Positions 16,111-25,623 of a stretch of DNA of 45,470 bases are shown here, in pieces; position 1 is the stretch's first letter; each line of letters starts with the position of its first letter. The DNA lies in contig CBFICO010000009.1 in assembly GCA_965661115.1 (NCBI GenBank), positions 1 through 45,470 of the forward strand, given 5' to 3'. Position numbers and translations under genes: made by a program. The notes beneath the pieces were generated by a model, which was not told the origin of the DNA, ran no database searches, and saw only the letters and a list, made by a program, of their open reading frames with translations. This DNA comes from UBA6770 sp965661115. Its GTDB lineage: Bacteria > Bacteroidota > Bacteroidia > Flavobacteriales_G > Salibacteraceae.

Positions 16111-17040
16111 ATGAATTATACTTTACATCAATTAAAGGTTTTTGTATGCATTGCCAAAAACGAAAGCGTCACTAAGGCTTCGGAGGAATTGTTTTTAACT
16201 CAACCTGCCGTAAGTTCTCAGCTCAAAAAGCTCCAAGATCAGTTTGATATTCCCTTAACAGAAGTGGTGGGCAGAAGACTATTTATAACCGAATTTGGAA
16301 AAGAAATAGCCGAGGTGAGTAAGCGTATTTTGTTAGCGTCTGAAGAGATTAAAGAAACTTTAGATCAATACAAAGGTTTGGTTTCGGGTCATTTAAAGAT
16401 AGCGGTAGTTTCAACTGGGAAATACGTAATGCCTTATTTATTGAGCGGCTTTACTAAGCGTTTTCCTAGTGTTAATGTTGCCTTAGATGTTACCAATAAG
16501 CAGTTGGTGGTAGATACACTCGTTAAAAATGAAACTGACTTTGCCTTGGTTTCCGTTTTACCGGATGATTTAGCACTTGAAAAAGTAGATTTAATGGAAA
16601 ACGTGTTGTATTTAGTGGGAAGCGCTGAGGGAGCTAAACGTTTTAAAGGTAAAAAAGTACATCCAAAACAATTAGAGGAAGTTCCACTGATATACAGAGA
16701 ACAAGGTTCAGCCACACGGAACGCCATGGAAACTTATTTAAAAAAGAATGATGTTCAAGTACGTCAGAAATACGAATTGGTATCAAACGAAGCAGTAAAA
16801 CAAGCTGTTAATGCAGGCTTAGGTTTCAGCATTATGCCACTAATAGGTTTGCGAAATGTGATTAATGCGGGTGAAATGAAACTGATTGATGCTAAAGGAT
16901 TACCGGTAAAAACAGAATGGATGTTGTGTTATCCAAAAGGGAAAAAATTGTCTTCGGCGGCAAATGCATTTCTGCAGTACATAGAATCCAATAAAGAGCA
17001 GGTAATAGAGCAGTATTTCTCTTGGACAAAGAACGTGTAA
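16111..17040 (+). CDS. LysR family regulator, CbbR/CmpR-like
   Basis: A 309-aa DNA-binding regulator. N-terminal winged helix (1-60) with the LysR signature FLTQPAVSSQLKKLQ, a linker helix, then a periplasmic-binding-protein-like effector domain (about 92-300; HLKIAVVSTGKYVMPYLLSGF). The effector part looks like regulators of carbon fixation and inorganic carbon transport (CbbR/CmpR). It is divergent from the SbtA-like operon, with 87 bp between, which supports that the transporter is its target. Confidence 0.82.
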   Translation: MNYTLHQLKVFVCIAKNESVTKASEELFLTQPAVSSQLKKLQDQFDIPLTEVVGRRLFITEFGKEIAEVSKRILLASEEIKETLDQYKGLVSGHLKIAVVSTGKYVMPYLLSGFTKRFPSVNVALDVTNKQLVVDTLVKNETDFALVSVLPDDLALEKVDLMENVLYLVGSAEGAKRFKGKKVHPKQLEEVPLIYREQGSATRNAMETYLKKNDVQVRQKYELVSNEAVKQAVNAGLGFSIMPLIGLRNVINAGEMKLIDAKGLPVKTEWMLCYPKGKKLSSAANAFLQYIESNKEQVIEQYFSWTKNV

Positions 17041-17111
17041 ACCTAATCTTTCTTAAAAAGCGTAAACCATAAGTAAGTCCATATTGTCTTTCTGTAACCT
17101 TGTTAAGGTCT

Positions 17112-18242
17112 ATGGCAAAGCAAAAACAGTCAAAAAAAAGCAGCGGTTTCGAGTTCTCAATTCATCAAGACGAGGACAAATCTACTTTTGATAAATTGTT
17201 GGATATTTTCAAGGAGCTCATAACGCACACCTCTGGCGATTACGATGAGGCAATGGATTGGTTGCGTGAGTTGGATAAAGAATACCATCTAACCACACCA
17301 GATTACAGCCTCGATGATTTCGAAGAAGACCTTAAGAAAAAAGGTTACATACAAGAGCGGATAGATCCCGATGGAACTCCTAATATGGGTATAACCGCGA
17401 AAACGGAACGAGCTATCAGAAAGAATGCTTTAGAGCAGCTCTTTGGAAAAATTAAAAAACAAGGTGCTGGTCAGCATAAAACAAAACGCGTTGGTCAAGG
17501 TGATGAGCATACGGGTGACCTTAGAGAGTTTCAATTTGGCGACAGCATTGAGCAAATTTCATTAACCGAAAGTTTAAAAAATGCGCAAGTAAATCACGGT
17601 ATTGGTAACTTTAATCTTACCGAACAAGATTTAGTGGTTGAAGAAACTCATCATAAATCTCAGATGAGTACGGTACTTATGATTGACATCAGCCATAGCA
17701 TGATTTTATACGGCGAAGACAGAATTACTCCAGCCAAAAAAGTAGCTATGGCGTTGGCTGAACTCATAACCACGCGTTATCCAAAAGATACGCTCGATAT
17801 TTTGGTTTTTGGTAACGATGCCTGGCCAATAAAAATTAAAGAATTGCCGTATCTGCAAGTTGGACCGTATCACACTAATACCGTTGCCGGGTTGGAGTTG
17901 GCAATGGATTTGTTGCGCAGAAAAAGAAACACCAATAAACAAATATTTATGATTACCGACGGTAAACCGAGTTGTCTGCGAATGCCTGATGGCACCTACT
18001 ATAAAAACAGCAACGGACTAGATCCTTTCATTACCGAAAAGTGCTACAACATGGCCGCACAAGCCAGAAAAAGACACATACCAATTACCACCTTTATGAT
18101 TGCTCAAGACCCTTACTTAATGTCCTTTATAGACAAATTCACCTTATCAAATAATGGTAAGGCGTTTTACACAGGATTAAAAGGTTTAGGCGAAATGATA
18201 TTTCACGATTACGAAAACAACAGAAAAAAAAGAATCAAATAA
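17112..18242 (+). CDS. VWA domain protein (partner of the AAA+ protein)
   Basis: A 376-aa cytosolic protein. The N-terminal ~180 residues are helical and charged. The VWA domain starts near 183 with an intact MIDAS: DISHSM (DxSxS), later TNTVAGLELA (Thr) and MITDGKP (Asp). VWA-AAA+ pairs act as metal-dependent remodelling or cofactor-insertion machines, as in MoxR and Mg-chelatase; the target here is unknown. Start set at ATG 17112, since the longer reading begins at a TTG. Its stop overlaps the next ATG by one base (TAATG). Confidence 0.78.
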   Translation: MAKQKQSKKSSGFEFSIHQDEDKSTFDKLLDIFKELITHTSGDYDEAMDWLRELDKEYHLTTPDYSLDDFEEDLKKKGYIQERIDPDGTPNMGITAKTERAIRKNALEQLFGKIKKQGAGQHKTKRVGQGDEHTGDLREFQFGDSIEQISLTESLKNAQVNHGIGNFNLTEQDLVVEETHHKSQMSTVLMIDISHSMILYGEDRITPAKKVAMALAELITTRYPKDTLDILVFGNDAWPIKIKELPYLQVGPYHTNTVAGLELAMDLLRRKRNTNKQIFMITDGKPSCLRMPDGTYYKNSNGLDPFITEKCYNMAAQARKRHIPITTFMIAQDPYLMSFIDKFTLSNNGKAFYTGLKGLGEMIFHDYENNRKKRIK

Positions 18243-19705
18243 TGGCAAAGCTACCCAAGACACTAGGTGAACTTAAAAAATCTGGCTATATGTCTAGATC
18301 GATTAAAGAAGAATTGCGTCAGAACTTAATTCAGAATTTAAACAATGGTAAAAATTCTTTTGAAGGTATTCACGGTTACGAATCAACTGTTATTCCTCAG
18401 CTGGAGCGCGCCATTTTGTCCAAACACAACATAAATTTATTGGGTTTACGCGGTCAGGCAAAAACCAGATTAGCAAGACTCATGGTGGGTTTGCTCGATG
18501 AGTATATGCCGGTGGTGAAAGGCTCGGAAATTAACGACGACCCGCTAAACCCGCTAAGTACTTTTACTAAAGAACAGATTGATGTTCATGGCGACGATAC
18601 TACTATTGAGTGGGTGCACCGCGACGATAGATTTTATGAAAAACTAGCCACACCAGACGTTACCATTTCCGATTTAATTGGTGACATAGATCCTATAAAA
18701 GCTGCCAATATGAAGTTGAGTTACGCCGATGAGCGAGTAATTCATTTTGGTATGATTCCACGCGCCAACAGAAGCATTTTTGTAATCAACGAATTGCCGG
18801 ATTTACAAGCACGAATTCAAGTAGCTCTGTTCAATATTTTGGAAGAAGGCGATATTCAAATCCGAGGATTTAAATTGAGATTACCGCTCGATTTACAATT
18901 TGTATTTACAGCAAACCCAGAAGATTATACTAATAGAGGGAGTATTGTTACACCATTGAAAGACAGAATTGGCTCTCAAATCCTAACTCATTACCCTAAA
19001 GATTTAGAGACGGCAAAAACCATTACTGGTCAAGAGGCAACGGGACAAGAGGATAGAAAGGTTCAGATTCATATTCCAGATTTGGCAAAGTCTTTAGTAG
19101 AGCAAATTGGCTTCGAGGCAAGAACCAGCGAATACGTTGATGTAAAAAGTGGAATAAGTGCCAGAATGAGTATTACTGCCTACGAAAACCTTCTGAGCAC
19201 TGCAGAGCATCGTTGTTTATTGAATGGCGATAAAGAAACTATTGTGCGTTTTTCAGATATAGTAGGAATGATTCCTTCTATTATAGGTAAAGTTGAGTTG
19301 GTTTACGAAGGAGAGCAGGAGGGAGCCAATTTTGTAGCCGAAAAGCTAATTGGTGCTGCTGCCAAAACTTTATTCCTCAATCAGTTTCCAAAAATTGAAA
19401 AGCTAAAGCACGAAGATCAAAAAGATCCGTACGAGTCTCTTTTGGCTTGGTTTTTCGAAGAATCGAATTTTGAATTATTCGATGATTTTACGAACAAGGA
19501 ATACGCTGATGCATTAAATAAAGTGAGCCCGTTAGAGGATTTAATTGGGCAATACGTTAGCAATACTGACCCCAAGGATGTACTGTTTTTAAAAGAATTC
19601 ATACTCTGGGCATTGGTTGAATTTGAGAAATTAGACAAAAAGCGCATCGAAAACGGCTTGAACTTTTCGGATAAGTACAGTACATATTTAAATGGGTTGA
19701 ATTAG
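18242..19705 (+). CDS. AAA+ ATPase, Mg-chelatase/MoxR-like
   Basis: A 487-aa AAA+ protein. Walker A is the variant GLRGQAKTRLAR (about 63-74). Walker B reads IFVINELPDL, with Asn-Glu in place of Asp-Glu. Sensor-1 is FTANPEDYTNRG, followed by a LKDRIG arginine-finger-like motif as in Mg-chelatase I and MoxR proteins. The C-terminal ~170 residues are helical and have no family I recognise. It is translationally coupled to the VWA gene; the pair should form one machine. Confidence 0.78.
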   Translation: MAKLPKTLGELKKSGYMSRSIKEELRQNLIQNLNNGKNSFEGIHGYESTVIPQLERAILSKHNINLLGLRGQAKTRLARLMVGLLDEYMPVVKGSEINDDPLNPLSTFTKEQIDVHGDDTTIEWVHRDDRFYEKLATPDVTISDLIGDIDPIKAANMKLSYADERVIHFGMIPRANRSIFVINELPDLQARIQVALFNILEEGDIQIRGFKLRLPLDLQFVFTANPEDYTNRGSIVTPLKDRIGSQILTHYPKDLETAKTITGQEATGQEDRKVQIHIPDLAKSLVEQIGFEARTSEYVDVKSGISARMSITAYENLLSTAEHRCLLNGDKETIVRFSDIVGMIPSIIGKVELVYEGEQEGANFVAEKLIGAAAKTLFLNQFPKIEKLKHEDQKDPYESLLAWFFEESNFELFDDFTNKEYADALNKVSPLEDLIGQYVSNTDPKDVLFLKEFILWALVEFEKLDKKRIENGLNFSDKYSTYLNGLN

Positions 19706-19732
19706 GCTTCATTATGTGTTCCTTTGCACATT

Positions 19733-21451
19733 ATGTGTAAAATCAATTTCTGGAGACTTTTATTCTCTCTAATGTTTTTAGCTCCTTTTGCAGGAGTTTA
19801 TTCGCAAGAAGACGCTACGTTTTTAATTAGCGTTTACGATAAATCAAATTTTAGTTACGATCAGCAGGCGTTTATAACCGAAAATAACGAATGTTACTTC
19901 ATAGGTAAATCGAACAGTGAAGATACATTGTTTGTAGATGGCCCTTTTGATAAATTAAAATTGGCTGCAAATGGAGACTATGTCCACTATATAATAAAAA
20001 CTGATTGGGAGGGTAATGTGCTGTGGTTCAGGCATTACCTTGGTAAAAATGTTGGCGGTGGTATTGGAATTGCTTCGGGAGGTATAAATGCTAACGGTGA
20101 TTTTATTCTTTTAGGCCAAGCAGATGGCTTAGTTGATTATCAGCCAGGAGATGGCGTTCAGACAGCAGATATTAAAAGCACCCAAATGTTCATTGCTACC
20201 CTTGACGCAGACGGAGTAGTTAAGGATTTTAAAACAACTTCTAGGGTTGCGCTTAGAGGTAGGGTTTACCCAAACAAGATGACTATCTCTGCTGATGGAA
20301 CAATTTATATTTTCGGAAGTGTGGAAGACGGTGCCGATTTTGATTTTGGGCCGGGTGTAACTCAAGTTTCTAGCGATTTAGGAGAAGATGGTGAGTTTAT
20401 TGCCGCTTACAACTCAAATCTCGCCTTAAAATGGGTTAGGCTTTGGCGATTCGATAATTTAAATAACCTAGCATTTAGAGCCAATATAAACAATGATTTA
20501 GTGGTGGTAGGGGAGCACAGAAGACTTGTTGATGTTGACCCAAGTGCAGATACAGCCAACCTTGGGTTCAATAATTTTTTTATGCAAAATCATATTTTTA
20601 TAATAGGGCAAAACGGAGAACTTAAAAATTCAGGTTTTTTCGGAACTCCATTCCATGAAACAGATATTAGAGAGGTTAGTGTTCTTCCAGAAGGAACTAT
20701 GGTTTACGGTACATACAATGGATATACGGATATCGCTCCCTTAATAAATGACACAATTAATTTAAATCCAATATCTTCAGAATTTAGCGTGTTTTTGGAT
20801 AATGACCTTAAAGTTCAATGGTTTGACACCAATAATCGCGCTCCGCAGCTTATTTATAATCCCAAAGGAGATAGTTACGCTGCAGTCCGAATCTCAAAAT
20901 ATGGAAATATAAAATTTAGAGAACGAGAAGCGTTATATCCAACCAATAGGCCTTTCGAATTTGGTCCTACAATAGCGCATTTTGATAAAGATTTGTATTT
21001 TCAAGAACATGAGCTTTTTACTGGGTCTAGTAATGGGTTTGACATTTTAAACACGGTTGCTAATAACGATTTTTTTGTTTTTGCAGGTAGAGCGTATAAA
21101 GAACTGAATTTTGGCCCCAATGCTATTAAATCGCATAGCAATAGATCGCAGGAAGACCCCATTTTTGGTTTGCTTGTTAATACTGTAACTCCAGCTGGAG
21201 TATATAAAAATTCCAATAAAGGCTCAATAAAAGTTTACCCAAACCCTAGCAGTAAAAGCATACAGGTTTTAACTGATTTGGAAAGTGTAATCAAACTTCA
21301 AATAACCGACGCATTAGGTAAGGTTTTATACGAAAAAGAAGAGGGGAACTTTAACCAATCTATTGATGTTTCTGATTTTAAGGAGGGTATGTATTTCGTG
21401 ACTGTTGAAACGAAACAATCCAAACGCACCACTAAGTTTGTAAAACAATAG
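19733..21451 (+). CDS. T9SS type A sorting domain protein with repeated beta segments
   Basis: A 572-aa secreted protein. Signal peptide about 1-25 (ends GVYSQ). Residues 30-480 contain repeated ~50-residue units with patterns such as ANGDFILLGQADG, DGTIYIFGSVEDGADFDFGPG and NDLVVVGEHRRLVDVDPS, suggesting a beta-propeller-like fold. The last ~75 residues are a type IX sorting domain (IKVYPNPSSKSIQVLT ... FKEGMYFVTVET). The start is the ATG 19733; the longer reading uses a TTG. No enzymatic motif seen. Confidence 0.8.
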   Translation: MCKINFWRLLFSLMFLAPFAGVYSQEDATFLISVYDKSNFSYDQQAFITENNECYFIGKSNSEDTLFVDGPFDKLKLAANGDYVHYIIKTDWEGNVLWFRHYLGKNVGGGIGIASGGINANGDFILLGQADGLVDYQPGDGVQTADIKSTQMFIATLDADGVVKDFKTTSRVALRGRVYPNKMTISADGTIYIFGSVEDGADFDFGPGVTQVSSDLGEDGEFIAAYNSNLALKWVRLWRFDNLNNLAFRANINNDLVVVGEHRRLVDVDPSADTANLGFNNFFMQNHIFIIGQNGELKNSGFFGTPFHETDIREVSVLPEGTMVYGTYNGYTDIAPLINDTINLNPISSEFSVFLDNDLKVQWFDTNNRAPQLIYNPKGDSYAAVRISKYGNIKFREREALYPTNRPFEFGPTIAHFDKDLYFQEHELFTGSSNGFDILNTVANNDFFVFAGRAYKELNFGPNAIKSHSNRSQEDPIFGLLVNTVTPAGVYKNSNKGSIKVYPNPSSKSIQVLTDLESVIKLQITDALGKVLYEKEEGNFNQSIDVSDFKEGMYFVTVETKQSKRTTKFVKQ

Positions 21452-21493
21452 AAGTTTTATTTGTCAAGAGAGCTAAATCTTATACCACTATAG

Positions 21494-21862
21494 GTGAGCC
21501 TTAAAAAGAAGTTTAATAATCTTTTCAGGAAGAAATACGAACTGAAACATTGGTTGGTTGCGCTTTTGTTTTTTGCCACAGAACTTTGGCTGATTCCATT
21601 TAAATACGTCGAGTTGATTTATGAGATGATTAGAGGTGTTTGGTCAGCTTATTTTGGTTACATATTTCTATTGATTTTTACGCTACCAGTATTGCTTTTA
21701 TCGATATTTATTTCGATAGGTTTAAATCTAATTGCCCCGAAAAAAGCAAGTTTTTTCGATTTGTTTACTGCTCTGAATATTAGTTTGGTGTTAGTTGCGC
21801 ATTTTATTTTCTGGGTGTACTTAATTTTTATCTTGTGTAGCATTGTTATTAGGTTTCTATAG
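21494..21862 (+). CDS. Small membrane protein
   Basis: A 122-aa protein with a basic N-terminus (MSLKKKFNNLFRKK) and three hydrophobic segments (about 18-38, 48-72, 88-120). Start codon is GTG at 21494. No family recognised. It sits between a T9SS protein gene and an envelope protein gene on the same strand, with only 42 bp on each side. Confidence 0.55.
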   Translation: MSLKKKFNNLFRKKYELKHWLVALLFFATELWLIPFKYVELIYEMIRGVWSAYFGYIFLLIFTLPVLLLSIFISIGLNLIAPKKASFFDLFTALNISLVLVAHFIFWVYLIFILCSIVIRFL

Positions 21863-21903
21863 ACTTGCAAAGCAATAAAAAGCAATAAGTTCGTTTCCCT
21901 GCG

Positions 21904-22647
21904 ATGCGAACTCTTGTACTCCTGATTGCATTGTTTCATACACTTGAAAACCGAGCTCAACATCTTTATACACCTAAAAACGAATTATTTGTTGAAATTG
22001 GCTTAGGACAATCTTTTCCATCATTTATAGAGCAAAACAACTGGAAGGCCATCTTATATGGTGCCGGCAATGCAGGTATTGGATACGCAAGATGGCTTCA
22101 ACCAAATTGGCGAATTTCAGGTACTGTTGGAATTTGGTCATATGCTTTGCGAAATAGAATTTCTTTCGATTATTACACGCTAGATTTTTCATCTCCATAC
22201 TGCTCAGCTGGGTTACGTTATTACAAACAATTGTACAGAACCAAAGGTGTTTTTTTTCAGCTGAATCCTGGTGTTCAACTTGCTTATCGAGGGTTTATAA
22301 ACGAAAATCACACCAACTACGATGTGCTTATTTGTTCAAATCACAAGGTATATCCTTTTCTTCTCGGATCTGTTGGAATACGTAAAACTCAAAAGAAAAG
22401 ACTGAAGGGACATAAATATCGTTATTCGTTTGAATTTGCTGCATTTGCACGTATAAATGGGAATAGATTAGGAACCGCAATTTTTACCGAATCAAACCAA
22501 ACAACTGTGCTTAATCCGAAAGGTGATGTAATAGGAATTACCATGCGGTACATAATTCCGTTCGGAAAAAAGCGACTAAAACACAAAGTGCTAAAAGAAA
22601 ACAAGCCACTCAAACGACCTGAAGACAGTACTTTAATGCCATTGTAA
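21904..22647 (+). CDS. Predicted outer-membrane beta-barrel protein
   Basis: A 247-aa exported protein: signal peptide 1-19 (LLIALFHTLENRAQ), then alternating amphipathic strands such as NWRISGTVGIWSYAL and GLRYYKQLYRTKGVFFQLNPG, ending in a basic low-complexity tail (KRLKHKVLKENKPLKRPE). Fits small Bacteroidota porin/PorT-style barrels, but the basic tail is unusual for one, and no specific family is recognised. Confidence 0.55.
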   Translation: MRTLVLLIALFHTLENRAQHLYTPKNELFVEIGLGQSFPSFIEQNNWKAILYGAGNAGIGYARWLQPNWRISGTVGIWSYALRNRISFDYYTLDFSSPYCSAGLRYYKQLYRTKGVFFQLNPGVQLAYRGFINENHTNYDVLICSNHKVYPFLLGSVGIRKTQKKRLKGHKYRYSFEFAAFARINGNRLGTAIFTESNQTTVLNPKGDVIGITMRYIIPFGKKRLKHKVLKENKPLKRPEDSTLMPL

Positions 22648-22708
22648 AAAATCCTTCTACTTAACCGTTAAAGACTACTAACCTAAAACCTATAACCTTG
22701 CACTTGGC

Positions 22709-22716
22709 TACTTTTG
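22709..22716 (+). promoter_or_regulatory. -7 element of the MsbA-like gene
   Basis: TACTTTTG, a perfect TAnnTTTG, 20 nt before the ATG at 22737. Confidence 0.6.
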
Positions 22717-22736
22717 CAAGCTAACTTCCACGTACT

Positions 22737-24476
22737 ATGAGTAAAAGCAAAGTATCTATTGCTAGCGTTTTTAAAACCATCATTTGGCCAAGAAAGAATC
22801 TGCTATTTGTTGGTTTAATTCTAATTGTAATTAGTCGACTAGCCAGTTTGGTGTTGCCAGGTGCTTCAAAGTATTTAATGGACGATGTAATTGTAAATAA
22901 CGATTACGAAAAACTGAAGTGGATTATAATTGCCGTTGCCTCGGCAATTGTAGTGCAAGCAATTACTTCGTTTTTATTGACCAGATTACTGAGCGTAGAG
23001 GCGCAACATCTTATTGCTGAATTAAGAGTTCAAGTGCAAAAAAAAGTAATTGGCTTACCGGTTAACTTTTTTGACAACAGTAAATCTGGCGAGTTGGTAT
23101 CGAGAATTATGACTGACGTGGAAGGGGTTCGAAACCTGGTTGGAACTGGGTTGGTTCAGCTAGTTGGAGGAACAATTACAGCTATTATTTCACTGGTTTT
23201 ATTGATAAAAATTAGTCCCATGATGACGGCGTATGTGCTTATTCCTGTTGCCATATTTAGCTTTATTGCCATGAAGGCTTTTGGGTTTATTCGACCTATT
23301 TTTAAAGAGCGTAGGGTTATAAATGCTAAGGTTACAGGCCGACTAACCGAAACCTTAAACGGTGTTCGAGTAATAAAAGGTTTCAATGCCGAACATCAAG
23401 AGATGGTAACTTTTGAAACTGGAGTTGAAAAGCTCTTTAGAAACATAAAAAAGAGTTTAACTTCTACTGCTTTGGTAACCAGTTCTGCAACTTTTCTTTT
23501 AGGGTTAGCATCGGCTGGAATTATGGGTATTGGCGGTTATATGATTATGGAAGGGGAGCTGACTTTTGGAGATTTCTTGGCGTTCACGCTTTATCTTGGC
23601 TTTATGATTGCTCCTATTGTTCAAATGAGTAATATCGGTACTCAACTTACTGATGGCTTTGCTGGTTTGGACCGTACTGAGGAATTAATGAACATGGAAT
23701 CGGAACATGAATCAGAAAATCGTACTGAAGAGCTTCCAAGTTCTATTCACGGAGATATTGAATTTAACGATGTGTCTTTTGCTTATGAAGAAGACAAAGA
23801 GGTGCTGCACAACATTTCTATAAAAGCACCTAGTGGTTCGGTAACGGCTTTGGTTGGTTCTTCGGGGTCTGGTAAGAGTACCATTGCTGGTTTGGTGGCT
23901 TCGTTTTTAAATCCAGATGCTGGAGTCATTTCTGTTGATGGGCATGATTTAAGTAAATGTACGTTGCAGAGTTACCGGAAACATTTGGGAGTTGTTTTGC
24001 AAGACGATTTTTTGTTTGAGGGAACTATCCGCGAAAACATAGTTTTTCCGCGTCCAAATTCAACTGAAGAAGAAGTTGAGGCAGCTGTAAAAGCAGCTTA
24101 TGTAAATGAATTTAGTGATAGGTTTGAAGATGGATTAGATACCTTAATTGGCGAGAGAGGAGTTAAACTCTCTGGTGGACAACGCCAACGTATAGCTATA
24201 GCTAGAGCAATTTTAGCAGATCCAAAAATTCTGATTCTAGACGAGGCTACTTCAAACCTAGATACTGAAAGTGAAGCCTTAATTCAAGAATCTTTAGGAG
24301 AATTGATGAAAGGCAGAACCACTTTTGTAATTGCTCACCGATTAAGCACCATTAGAAAAGCCGATCAGATTTTGGTGATTGAAGAGGGTAGAATTGCGGA
24401 GCAAGGAAATCACGACGAGTTGATTGCAAAAGAGGGGCGCTACCACAAATTATTTACTTATCAGGCTCGGATATAA
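22737..24476 (+). CDS. ABC exporter, MsbA-like
   Basis: A 579-aa half-transporter: six membrane segments (about 15-300) fused to a nucleotide-binding domain with Walker A VGSSGSGKSTI, Q-loop VVLQDDFLFEGT, signature LSGGQRQRIAIARAIL, Walker B ILILDEATSNLD and H-loop IAHRLST. All ATPase motifs are intact; it would work as a homodimer in the inner membrane. Sequence and length fit the lipid A flippase MsbA and related multidrug exporters, which cannot be told apart here. Confidence 0.85.
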   Translation: MSKSKVSIASVFKTIIWPRKNLLFVGLILIVISRLASLVLPGASKYLMDDVIVNNDYEKLKWIIIAVASAIVVQAITSFLLTRLLSVEAQHLIAELRVQVQKKVIGLPVNFFDNSKSGELVSRIMTDVEGVRNLVGTGLVQLVGGTITAIISLVLLIKISPMMTAYVLIPVAIFSFIAMKAFGFIRPIFKERRVINAKVTGRLTETLNGVRVIKGFNAEHQEMVTFETGVEKLFRNIKKSLTSTALVTSSATFLLGLASAGIMGIGGYMIMEGELTFGDFLAFTLYLGFMIAPIVQMSNIGTQLTDGFAGLDRTEELMNMESEHESENRTEELPSSIHGDIEFNDVSFAYEEDKEVLHNISIKAPSGSVTALVGSSGSGKSTIAGLVASFLNPDAGVISVDGHDLSKCTLQSYRKHLGVVLQDDFLFEGTIRENIVFPRPNSTEEEVEAAVKAAYVNEFSDRFEDGLDTLIGERGVKLSGGQRQRIAIARAILADPKILILDEATSNLDTESEALIQESLGELMKGRTTFVIAHRLSTIRKADQILVIEEGRIAEQGNHDELIAKEGRYHKLFTYQARI

Positions 24477-24485
24477 GGTTAAGCT

Positions 24486-24719
24486 TTACTTGCATGTTCC
24501 CGAGCTGTATTCCGTAATTCCAGCCACGCACTCTGCTACTGCACTGTTCTGATAGGTTTCTCCATCGCAACCACAAACGGGCTCGTAATGGTTTGGGTTA
24601 ATATCCACTAGGTGACACCAATCTGGAATTTCAGATTCTTTTTTACAGGTATTTTTTTTGCAGGATGCGCTTTGGACAATAACGCCAACTGTTAAAAGTA
24701 CAAGGGTTATTTTCTGCAT
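24486..24719 (-). CDS. Kazal-type lipoprotein
   Basis: A 77-aa exported protein with a lipoprotein-like signal (VQSASC, Cys near 20) and a single Kazal-type domain: six cysteines with the motif PVCGCDGETYQNSAVAECVAG, as in serine protease inhibitors of this class. A surface inhibitor protecting against proteases is the likely role. A TAATTTTA element lies four bases before the ATG. Confidence 0.75.
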   Translation of the reverse strand: MQKITLVLLTVGVIVQSASCKKNTCKKESEIPDWCHLVDINPNHYEPVCGCDGETYQNSAVAECVAGITEYSSGTCK

Positions 24720-24732
24720 TTTCTAAAATTAA

Positions 24733-24766
24733 ACCAAAAAAAAGACCCTCAAAAATGAGAGTCTTA
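24733..24766 (-). terminator. Intrinsic terminator of the 74-aa gene
   Basis: On the minus strand a 9-bp stem AAGACTCTC/GAGGGTCTT with one mismatch (24765-24757 and 24750-24742) and a 6-nt loop, followed by a run of T. Confidence 0.7.
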
Positions 24767-24784
24767 ATTTGTAAGTGATTTATC

Positions 24785-25009
24785 TTACTTCGCTTTGCTT
24801 TTAGCTTCTTTTGGAGGAGAAACAAACTTTGTTTTAACACACTCACCCAAGATAATCACTTCTTTGGTTCTTGTGTATTCTTCAATTGCAGCTTGCATAT
24901 CCTTTTCGGTATCTCTTCTAATTTTAATTCCCGATTTTGAGCCTTTGTTTCTTACTTCTAAATACCAACCGTCTTTAAGGCTTTTCGGTTTTGTAGGAGG
25001 TCTTCCCAT
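24785..25009 (-). CDS. Small conserved-looking protein of unknown function
   Basis: A 74-aa basic protein starting MGRPPTKPKSLKDGWYLEVRN, with a beta-like core and an Ala/Lys-rich tail (PPKEAKSKAK). No signal or membrane segment. The basic, Pro-rich N-terminus and overall charge suggest nucleic acid binding, but I recognise no family. It has its own terminator at 24733-24766 and a purine-rich AGAGAAG before the ATG. Confidence 0.6.
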   Translation of the reverse strand: MGRPPTKPKSLKDGWYLEVRNKGSKSGIKIRRDTEKDMQAAIEEYTRTKEVIILGECVKTKFVSPPKEAKSKAK

Positions 25010-25128
25010 AACTATAACTTCTCTTTATATTTTAAATGTACTCATCGCTTTCTTTGCGAGAATTACTAAAGTATCTAATTCTAAGAGAAAAACAAGAGTT
25101 TGCGCAATGAATTAGAAAAAATTGTTTT

Positions 25129-25623
25129 TTAATCGGTGATGTTTAGGTCAAATCCTGCGTAAAATCCTAGATCCAAATTTTTAATGATTTTCGTGAGTGA
25201 CGCAATTTGTCCAACATGGTAGCTTAGATGTTCAGTAACATGCACACATGCCGATATACCATTTAAACTAAACCCTTGAATAAGGTATTCTTTGGTCAAT
25301 TGCTCTTGACTTAGTGAATTTATTATAGATTTAGCCTTTTGTATCGTTGATTCTGTAAGCTGCTGCAATTCTTGTTTTGAAAAAGCCTTATTTGCCTTAA
25401 ATTCTTTATCGCGTTCACGCAGATCTTTTTCATTTCCTAACCCAGCTAAAATGTACTGAGTTATGTTTCCATTAACATGTAAAATGAGGTTGGCAATGGA
25501 GTTGCTGTTTTCGTTAGGTCTCCACCAAATTTGTTTTTCATCTAGTTGAAGCAAACACTTATCTAACCTTGGCAGGTTTTCTTCTAATCGCGAACAGATT
25601 TCATGGGTGAATTCACGCGTCAT
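25129..25623 (-). CDS. DinB-like protein (DUF1572 type)
   Basis: A 164-aa four-helix protein of the DinB/YfiT superfamily. Three metal-ligand histidines are visible: NLILHVNGN (His near 49), and HVTEHLSYHVGQIA near 128-141. Such proteins bind a divalent metal and include thiol transferases; function here unknown. Its ATG overlaps the end of the SnoaL-like gene by 11 bases, so they form an operon. A second DinB-like gene is at 29696. Confidence 0.75.
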   Translation of the reverse strand: MTREFTHEICSRLEENLPRLDKCLLQLDEKQIWWRPNENSNSIANLILHVNGNITQYILAGLGNEKDLRERDKEFKANKAFSKQELQQLTESTIQKAKSIINSLSQEQLTKEYLIQGFSLNGISACVHVTEHLSYHVGQIASLTKIIKNLDLGFYAGFDLNITD

